From the NCBI GenBank assembly GCA_947650365.1, contig OX393549.1:96155514-96219513 (forward strand): DNA of 64,000 bases. Direction: 5' to 3'. Positions 56,701 to 64,000 of the stretch are shown piece by piece. Numbering within the stretch: position 1 is the first letter of the stretch; every line of letters starts with the position of its first letter. This DNA is from Chamaelirium japonicum (lineage: Eukaryota; Streptophyta; Magnoliopsida; Liliales; Melanthiaceae). The notes beneath the pieces were generated by a model that saw only the letters and a program-made list of their open reading frames with translations, was not told the DNA's origin and searched no databases. Position numbers and translations under genes: made by a program.

Positions 56701-57051
56701 CATAAGACGTCGGAAGGAAAAGACAAAATCGAGACTTCTGAAGAAGGCGACTCTATCGATGAGGGAGACGATTCCGACAAAGGGGGCACCGCCTCTCACG
56801 ATGAAGCAATCCTGCACATACCGCTCGTAGAAGCTTTGCATCTCCCGAAGAAGGCTCGCCTGGCAATAGCTGCGGCCTTAGCCGATCCAGATAGCTACAA
56901 AAGGAAAAGGAAGAACGACCAGAAGGGCAAAGCTGTGGCCTCGTGTGATGCGACGATAACCTTTTCGGATGAGGACCTGCAACTCGGGACGCGATTGCAC
57001 AACCGGCCTCTTTACGTTTCGGGATACATTAAGGAGAAGCCAGTGAACTGA
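53745..57051 (+). pseudogene. Element E gag, with 68-residue repeats in its tail
   Basis: The first real ATG is 53745 (MAGTNNDAF). A Pro/Ser/Val-rich N-terminal part precedes the capsid domain (about residues 290-450), which contains FDGKGNPRQHVAHFIETC, FDWYVDLPPGTIDSW and FLNRFYSTRR. Further on, CKYHRVVSHPIERC (about 55431-55472) could be a CHHC metal site in place of a zinc knuckle. The tail has three copies of a 203/204-bp unit (starting about 55766, 55969 and 56173) encoding GQPSGKFDYYVLYSKP-type repeats of 68 residues. Copy 1 has one extra base near 55915 that shifts the frame, and the frame beyond is open to a TGA at 57049. Function of the repeats is unknown. Confidence 0.88.
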
Positions 57052-57700
57052 ATCATGTTGGACTGTGGCTCCGTCGTTAACATCATGCCTATCCAGACAA
57101 TGCGATAACTCGGCATCACCAACGACCAGCTCTCGCCAAGTCAGTTGGTCATTCAGGGGTTCAACCAGGGCGGACAGTCCACCGTCGGAATTATCCGTTT
57201 GAAGCTTTCCATCGGCCCGCTAGATACAACGGTCCTCTTCCACATCATCGATTGCCAGACGTCATATCGCCTCTTGTTAGGAAGACCATGGCTGCACGAG
57301 AATGGTATCGTGGTATCCACCTGGCACCAGTGCCTCAAGTACTACGAAGAAGGCATGGAGAGATGCATAGTTGCGGACGACAAGCCATTCAACGAGGCCG
57401 AGGCGCACTTGGCCGACGCTAAGTTCTACCAAGCAAAGGGCCTAGTCGCGGAAGTTCTTCCAGCTAAAGCCCCTCGAGCCCAGAAGATTAAAGAAGTGAA
57501 GCAGGATAAGACTCCTCTTCCCGCAAATCCAGTGCGACCATCTGACAGAGCAAGACTTGAGGTCCAAGAAGCACCGAAATTTAGACAAAGGATGCGCATC
57601 AGCCCCGAGCCAAGAGCCGTGCAACATACCCCGTTGCCCGCCCAAGCGACGCCAGTCCTGCGTCTCGCGCCTCAGTGGCTCCGTAAATCCGAGCGATCGC
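57052..57700 (+). pseudogene. Element E protease
   Basis: The active-site strand is at 57055-57096 (MLDCGSVVNIMP; Asp at 57061). It is followed by VIQGFNQGGQSTVGII and a conserved LLGRPWLHENG strand near 57274-57306. This is the aspartic protease that cuts the polyprotein. Two stops break it: TGA at 57049 just before the active site (Arg expected, CGA to TGA) and TAA at 57106. The domain is otherwise well kept. Confidence 0.87.
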
Positions 57701-58499
57701 CTTCTACTCCGACAAGGAAGCTGGCCCCGTCGTTATCTCAGGCCAATGTCATCACTCTGCAAGAAATGACAGTGCCATTACCTAGCCTGACAGAAGCTCC
57801 GAACCCGAGCAGACCTATCGAATCAGTCGACCCAAATCAACTCGGATTCAAGCCAAAAGGGAGTTGGGGGCAAAACGCTGCCAAGTTGCTGTTCAGAGTC
57901 GGCTACAACAAAGAAAGCGCCATGGGCATACTTCCACTAGCAGCAACTCCACATGGGATGACGAGAACGCAAGCTCGGCTATTTCAAAGCGGAGAACAAA
58001 TTCTCCCGAACCGCCAAGGCATCGGCTCTAGCCAAGCTCCGTTGGTTATCAGAGCCGCAGCAAAGAAGACCTTCACCTCAAACTACATCGGAGCGAGGAT
58101 GGTAGACAAAGCAGCTGAAGGATCGATAATCTCCGATGCACGCTATACCCACCCCAGCCGTCCCGGCAGCAGAAAAAGACGACGACGGGCTCAATGCCAA
58201 GCCTTGCTCCAGAAGCAAATCAGAGGTGGTAAAAATCGGTCGAATCGAAAGCGCACATCTGTGTTCGAAAGGCTCGGGCCAGTTAAGCAATCAAAGAAGA
58301 AGTCAGTATTCGATCGTCTGGGGATGCCAATCGAGGACTTCATTTCATCACCCACCCACCCACCCATGGCTGCCGTCAATCATATCTCCATCACGGATCC
58401 CGACAACGGTGATACTTCTACTTCGGACGACGAGTTGCCAGACGCCCCGTCAGTCCTCGAAGAAGGGGGGCAGTCCACCGTTGATGACTTGAAGGAAAT

Positions 58500-59814
58500 C
58501 AACTTGGGCACAAAGACAGAGCCTCGGCCTACATTCGTCAGCACACTCTTGACCCCTGAGGAAGAAGCAGCATACATCAAATTGCTTAAAGAATACAGAG
58601 ACGTCTTCGCATGGTCCTACAAGGAGATGCCAGGCCTCGACCCCAAAATCGCGGTGCACCAGCTCAGCGTCAAACACGGAGCCAGCGCTATCAAGCAAGG
58701 GCAAAGATGCTACCGGCCAGAACTGGTACCCCAAATAGAAGGCGAAGTCAACAAGTTGATCGAGGCCGGCTTCATTCGAGAGGTCAAGTACCCAACATGG
58801 ATCTCTAGTGTCGTCCCAGTAAAAAAGAAGAACGGCCAAATCCGAGTGTGCGTGGACTTCAGAGACTTGAACAACGCATATCCAAAAGACGACTTCCCCT
58901 TGTCAATCACGGAGCTAATGGTGGATGCGATGACAGGTCACGAGGTGCTAACTTTCATGGATGAATCATCGGGCTACAATCAGATTCGGATGGCACCCAA
59001 GGACGAGGAGCTCACAGCATTCCGCACACCGAAAGGAATCTACTGCTATAAAGTAATGCCGTTTGGCTTGAAGAATGCGGGAGCCACCTACCAGCGAGCT
59101 ATGCAGAAAATCTTCGACGACATTCTTCATCAAAACGTGGAGTGTTATGTCGATGACCTCGTGGTGAAATCCAAGAAGAAGTCGGCACATCTACAAGATC
59201 TCGAGCTAATCTTCAAACGGCTTCGAAGGTACCAACTCCGCATGAATCCACTCAAGTGCGCGTTCGGAGTCTCCTCAGGTAAGTTCCTCGGCTTCGTCGT
59301 CCGACATCGTGGCATTGAGATAGATCAATCCAAAATTGATGCTATCGTCAATATGCCCGCACCAAAGATAGTGCGAGACCTCAGAGGCCTCCAAGGGCAC
59401 TTGGCGTATATCCGAAGATTCATCGCCAACCTGGCCGGAAAGTGCCACCCTTTTAGTCGCCTCATGAAGAAAGGAGCGCCGTTCAAATGGGATGAAGCTT
59501 TCCAAGAAGCACTCCAAAACATCAAAGCATACCTACTGAAGCCACCAGTTCTATCAGCACCAGTTCATGGAAGGCCGCTCATCCTCTACATTGCCGCCCA
59601 GGAGCAATCCTTGGGGGTACTCCTGGCTCAGAACAATGAACTTGGCATGGAGACAGCCTGCTATTACTTGAGTCGCACTCTCGTCGGCGCAGAACTGAAT
59701 TACTCCCCAATCGAGAAGGTTTGCTTAGCGCTTATCTTCACCACGAAAAAGCTGCGACATTATATACTGGCTCACACCATCAGACTCGTCTCGAAGGCCG
59801 ACCCCCTCAAGTAG
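58500..59814 (+). pseudogene. Element E reverse transcriptase and first RNase H
   Basis: RT motifs run in order: VPVKKKNGQIRVCVDFRDLN, then FMDESSGYNQI (first catalytic Asp), FGLKNAGATYQRAM, and CYVDDLVVKS with YVDD at 59146-59157. Thumb and connection follow (GKFLGFVVRHRGIE, LQGHLAYIRRFIANL), then the RNase H-like region with LSRTLVGAELNYSPIEK and LRHYILAHTI. The enzyme copies the element RNA into DNA. Its catalytic residues are intact and the frame has no break from 57145 to the TAG at 59812, which sits in the conserved PLK-IM motif. Confidence 0.93.
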
Positions 59815-60792
59815 ATCATGTCAAGACCAGTGCTTTCCGGACGTCTGGCCAAATGGGCCCTGCTACTACTTGAATTTGATATCATCTTCGTACCGCAGAA
59901 AGCGGTTAAAGGGCAGGCCCTAGCAAACTTCCTCACAAAATACCCTCTCCCGGCGGAATGGGAGTTATCAGAAGATCTCCTGGACGAAGAAGTTTTCTCC
60001 ATCGACGTCGCCCCATCCTAGAAAATGTTCTTCGACGGCGCAGCTAGGCAAGACATAGCGGGGGCTGGAGTCATCTTCGTCACTCCGGACAACGAAATAC
60101 TCCCCTTCTCATTCCTACTGTCGGAATCATGTTCCAACAACGTGGTAGAATATCAAGCCCTGCTCATCGGTCTCGAACTGGCCGACGAAATGAAGCTTCA
60201 AGGACTGGAGATTTTTGGAGACTCTCAACTCGTGATCCAACAAGTCCTGGGGGCATATGAAGTCAACAAAGAAGACCTGGTGCCGTTGCACGCACAGGCT
60301 GTGAAGCTCCTCGGCAAACTCAAGGCTGCTTCCATTCAGCACGTCTCCCGGAACCTCAACCAGCAGGCTGACGCACTCACAAATCTGACGGCTACACTCC
60401 CGTTTCCAGAAGAACGTTCGCTGGTCGTCCCCGTCTGCAGGAGATTCGTGATCACCGAAGAGGAAGGTCCGCTCGAAGTACCAGTTCAAACCAACGCGGT
60501 GCATGTCCTCGAGATTAAAGAACAAGACTGGAGACAGCCGTTTGTGGATTATCTCGTTCATGGTAAACTCCCCGAAGATCCGAAGCGCAAAGGTGACATC
60601 CGCCGAAGGTCTCTAAGGTTCTACCACTTCAATGGCGAGCTATACCGACGAAGCTACGATGGCACGCTCCTGAGGTGCCTCATGAAAGAAGAAGCAGAAG
60701 CCGTGCTGGAAGAAGTACACGCTGGAATCTGCAGATCGCACCAGTCCGGTCCAAAACTTCACTTCCGCGTTAGGAGGATGGGATACTACTGA
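59815..60792 (+). pseudogene. Element E second (archaeal-like) RNase H
   Basis: After LSGRLAKWALLLLEFDI (tether), a second RNase H begins at about 60025 with FFDGAARQDIAGAGV (first Asp), then NNVVEYQALLIGLE (Glu) and IFGDSQLVIQQV (Asp). A second RNase H domain is the hallmark of the Tat lineage. A stop (TAG, 60019) replaces the Trp expected before KMFFDGA. The zinc region (RSHQSGPKLHF) leads into integrase. Confidence 0.88.
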
Positions 60793-61773
60793 CCTACCAT
60801 GATCAAGGACAGCTTGGAGTACGCGAGAAGATGTCAAGTTTGCCAAATGCACGGGGACTACATCCGTCAACCTCCGGAGCCTTTGCACCCAACAATCGCA
60901 TCTTGGCCCTTCGACGGATGGGGACTCGATATTGTCGGTCCCCTGCCCAAGTCATCCAAGCAACATCTCTACATTTTGGCGGCAACGGACTACTTCTCCA
61001 AGTGGGCTGAAGCAACGCCTCTGCGGGAAGTTACAAAGCACTCCGTCATCAGCTTTATCCAGAATGACATCATCTTTCGCTATGGAGTCCCCCGCTACAT
61101 CGTAACAGATAACGGGAAGCAGTTCAAGAATGCCGCCATCAGCCAGTTCTGTACATTGTACAACATTAAGCATAATTGTTCGACGATGTACAACGCTCCG
61201 GCCAACGGTCTGGCAGAAGCCTTCAATAAGACTCTGTGCAAGCTGCTGGAGAAAACCGTCTCGAAGACAAAGAAAGATTGGCACGAACGCATGGGCGAAG
61301 CACTATGGGCTTACCGGACGTCCTTCCGCACGCCGACGCAAGCAACACCGTACTCCCTCGTCTATGGTGTGGAAGCCGTTCTTCCACTCGAGCTCCAGAT
61401 CCCGTCACTCAGGATAGCAATCCAAGAAGGCCTCACCAGCGACGACAACGCCCAGCTCCGCCTAGCAGAATTGGAAGCATTGGACGAAAGACGCCTCAAA
61501 GCTCAACAGCATCTGGAGTGTTATCAGGCCAGGCTCTCTCGCGCCTTCAACAAGAGGATCCGTCCTCGATCATTCTAGATAGGAGAACTGGTGCTGGCAG
61601 TAAAACGCCCCATTATCCTCTCGCATCGAGGAGGGAAGAAATTTGATGCTAAATGGGATGGCCCGCACTCCGTTAAGGAAGTCTACTCCAACGGTGCCTA
61701 TCTCCTCACCACGCCAGAAGGGCTGACACTCGGCCCTATCAACGGCAAGTACCTCAAAAGGTACTATGCCTAA
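60793..61773 (+). pseudogene. Element E integrase
   Basis: The zinc Cys pair is in RRCQVCQMH (about 60826-60855). The core has WGLDIVGP (Asp), IVTDNGKQF (Asp) and NGLAEAFNKTL (Glu), so the catalytic triad is complete. The C-terminal part runs from RPRSF through ELVLAVKRPI and KWDGPHSVKEVYSNGAY to KYLKRYYA and a stop at 61771. Breaks: TGA at 60790 in the zinc domain (Trp expected in GYYWPTM; G-to-A) and TAG at 61576 (CAG to TAG likely). These are point changes in an otherwise complete domain. Confidence 0.93.
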
Positions 61774-62015
61774 AGCAAGGCCACACCCCTTGCGTCAAAA
61801 AAAAAAAAAAAATGAACTACGTGCGACTTGATCCCCCTTAGGGGGGTACGTAGGCAGCCTGAGAAGTTACTTCAGGTTCAGTCTGACCAAAAGAAAAAGT
61901 CAACAATGATCTATGCAAAAGATATGGCAAAACGAGGCGATATTATTAGATAATGAAGAAAAGGCGATACATGGCATAAGTCCCGAAAAGAAAGCTACAA
62001 TGAAACAAGGAGCAA
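61774..62015. other. Spacer between convergent pol and antisense ORF in element E
   Basis: Contains an A run (61799-61812), the palindromic motif at 61818-61853 and the polar 3' end of the antisense gene. No ORF. Confidence 0.6.
61818..61853 (+). other. Palindromic motif after pol in element E
   Basis: CTACGT (61818-61823) pairs with ACGTAG (61848-61853), and inside it CCCCC(TTA)GGGGG forms a second stem (61833-61846). A similar CTACGT...GGTACGTAGGCAGCC motif occurs after pol in related plant gypsy elements. It may serve as an RNA 3'-end or terminator signal for the convergent transcripts. Confidence 0.65.
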
Positions 62016-64000
62016 CTAAAAGAAGGTGTCCAGAGCTCGAAGACGGCGCAGTAACTCCTCTCTAGTCGCCTCCACTCGTTGAAGTTCTATGGGACGAGTG
62101 GCCAGAAGCTCACGACGAGTCGCCAAGTCCGACTGTTGCTTTAAGTAACTCACCTTCAAAACGCTCTCCGCGGCCTCGGCTCGCTCCAGACGAGACTCCG
62201 CCTTTCGAAGTGAGGCGCACACAGAATCTATCTTCCTCTGAGCTTTCGACAAACTGGAAGCGACCTCCGCAAGTTGGTGCTCTGACTGACTTAGACTCGC
62301 CTCAGCAGCCTCCAACTCAGAAGGGGAGCTCCCCTCTAGTAAAGCTCGCCGGGATCGATAAGCCTCGCTATCGGTCACAAGCAGGTTCATCTGAGCGACG
62401 AAAGAAGAGCTGTCGACTTTGAACTCCTCCAGGCTCGCGCAAAACTCTGCACCGTCCGTCGACCACCAGTCCTGGAGGGCGCCAAAGCCAGCATTTTGGA
62501 AAGGCTCCAACGTCGACTTGATATACTGCCGGCAGCTCGCAAGAAGGAACTCTGAGACTCTGCTCCTCGGCCTTGAATCCGGGCGAGGTGCCTCAGAGTA
62601 GGTAAGCAAGACCTTCCCTCCCACTGCAGCCGTGACAGGAGCCACCTGCGCCAACGAGGGTTGCAGAACCGGAGAAACCGCCGCTACCGCTGCAACAACC
62701 GTCTCCTCCAACGGGCACGAGGGTACAGTAACCGGGGAATGCCGCTTGTCGACGCTCAAAACTTCAGCCTCCTCGTGGAAAGACAAAGTGTCAACATCGA
62801 TGCCGTCCAGGTCGATATTGCCACTAGGGAAGTTCTCCCCGCAAAGTCCGAGGAGATCCAGATCATCCGGAGGGATATCTAGCCCACATGCCCCAGGCAC
62901 TTCCTGCGCAGCGCCAGTAGTCGAATGCCCGAGAGACGCCTTCGAAGAGTTCGCCACGCACTCTACCACTACAACGAAATCTAGTCAAAAGAAGATACAA
63001 TACTCAGCGTGATGGAACTTCCCGAACGTAGAAGACAAATAAAATAAAGAGAACTCCATACCTGCGAGGTCAAATGAAGCAGCCCTAGACGGAGGGATCA
63101 CCTCATCTTTCAGAAGTCCAGGCTCCTCGGTATCCTCCACCAGACAAAGGACCCTTGGAACCATCCCGCGAGGAATGCAAACCTTTCTTCTTTTGGGAGG
63201 AACACCCTCAACGGCGGCCTTCGAGAAACAAGATGCCCCGGGGGCACTAGTAAGCTCGGCGTCTAACACCGGAGCTGAAGAAGGGACACGACGAGCACTG
63301 GAAAGACAGCTACAGCTCCTCTGCGCCCTCTGAAGCCCCAGTCGGAGGCGGCGGTCCTCCACTCCCGCAGAATGGTTAAAGCAGAAATTTCTAAACTCGC
63401 TGCTCGCCAAGACGTCGACCGAGAAACTCGCAAGCAAAGGGGAATCTCGCCCTTCAATCCACTTGCAGTACTTTGGAGTGGCGGCATCCCGAAACCCGGA
63501 TTTGGTCCCGGGGAAGAAGCTGCTGCCAGTCAATCGAGCGTAGAGAGAAGCCCAGAGGCGGTAACCCTCCTGCGGACTGATGCGCCCCTGCAACTGCTAA
63601 GGCATGCCAGGAACTTTCTGTCGAAATCCCTGCTGGCGAGCGAAGCGGTGAGGGGAGTATTGCTCCACCTCCACCACGTCCCCCTTTCGCCAAACCAAGT
63701 AGCCAGGACGGTAACTGACCATGTTCCAGTATAGGTTGTCCGGGAGCTCCTCGTTGTCGTAGACAGTCGACCTCTCCAAAGGCAGTACCGAATGCTCTGA
63801 CAGAAATTCAAAATCGGCACTTCCCATCCTCCTCAAAAGGGTGCGAGCACACTCCCTCGGATGCTCCCAACTGATAAAGGCATTTAGGATCCCCCCTATC
63901 CTGGGCAGGAACGGCAGGTCGGCTGGATGCCCGCGTCTGGCGAAAATCCCCTTTGGAAAATGCAGAGCTATCCAGCCATACAAGTAGTGTAAGGGTCCGA
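62016..64000 (-). pseudogene. Antisense spliced ORF of gypsy E: mobile-domain-like and coiled coil
   Basis: This gene runs against pol and its 5' end is beyond the window. From 64000 to 63600 it encodes LYGWIALHFPKG, then NLYWNMVSYRPGYLVWRKGD and QYSPHRFARQQGFRQKVPG, matching the C-terminal part of the plant mobile domain (PMD) seen in MAIN-type proteins and in extra genes of Tat elements. A TAG at 63597-63599 is the only stop. The frame continues to 63062 with KRRK (nuclear signal-like). A 93-base intron at 62969-63061 (donor CAG|GTATGG, acceptor TTGTAG) rejoins the frame exactly (phase 1). Exon 2 (62968-62016) ends in a long coiled coil (SELEAAEASLSQSEHQLAE onward). Its role is unknown; it may regulate the element through antisense RNA or protein. 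Confidence 0.75.
62969..63061 (-). other. Predicted intron of the element E antisense ORF
   Basis: The minus strand starts GTATGG and ends TTTCGTTGTAG. Removing it links GCAG to TGGTAGAG in frame, giving A-V-V-E-C. It is 93 bases, AT-rich compared with the exons, and typical of plant introns. Confidence 0.7.

Larger units (their letters stand above)
51747..64000 (+). mobile_element. Tat-lineage Ty3/gypsy element E, cut by right edge
   Basis: 5' LTR (proposed 51747-53672), primer site, gag with internal repeats, protease, reverse transcriptase, RNase H, a second archaeal-like RNase H, integrase, a conserved hairpin and an antisense spliced ORF. The dual RNase H and the antisense gene assign it to the Tat lineage. 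The frame is continuous from about 55915 to 61773 apart from six stops; one frameshift lies in gag. The 3' LTR is outside the window, so the boundaries and target duplication are unverified. Confidence 0.9.

Overview
The window is plant nuclear DNA, almost certainly from a flowering plant, made up entirely of transposable elements. I found no host gene, rRNA gene or tRNA gene. The evidence is plant-type Ty1/copia elements primed by initiator-Met tRNA, Athila-like and Tat-lineage Ty3/gypsy elements (dual RNase H), a CACTA (En/Spm) DNA transposon with TNP2 and Transposase_24 genes, and a LINE endonuclease scrap. The species cannot be told from this. Layout: 1-1253 is an inverted LTR fragment running off the left edge. 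1254-8692 is a 289-bp tandem repeat split by an Athila-like element (1674-8512, target duplication ATAGG), which has lost its gag and most of its pol but keeps a protease-like ORF after the integrase tail. 8972-18228 is the coding and 3' part of a CACTA element, with a decayed TNP2 gene, a decayed Transposase_24 gene, a 2.85-kb array of 170/181-bp repeats and a clean 3' terminus. That terminus sits inside copia element C (minus strand, 18229-20087 and 29326-29975), whose LTR is split by a complete copia element B (20088-29325, plus strand, target duplication CATCG). 29976-49078 is Tat-lineage gypsy D (minus strand), whose 5' LTR is split by a complete copia element A (38886-48274, minus strand, target duplication CTTTG). 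49079-51746 is low-information remnant DNA with an LTR-like edge, a 28-C tract and a LINE scrap. 51747-64000 is Tat-lineage gypsy E (plus strand), cut by the right edge. The nesting can be read from the junctions: C went into D; B and the CACTA went into C; A went into D; and the Athila-like element went into the 289-bp repeat, which may itself lie inside the CACTA or C. The likely order is D oldest, C next, then A, B, CACTA and the Athila-like element. Most genes carry in-frame nonsense codons, many explicable as C-to-T or G-to-A changes (Trp or Arg to stop), the pattern expected of long-methylated, silenced DNA. The best candidates for unusual biology are: spliced antisense ORFs downstream of pol in both Tat elements (E encodes a plant-mobile-domain-like segment plus a coiled-coil tail); the protease-like ORF in the position where Athila elements usually carry an env-like gene; paired palindromes conserved in the long leaders of the copia elements, resembling RNA dimerisation or packaging hairpins; and the satellite-like array with alternating repeat lengths inside the CACTA.
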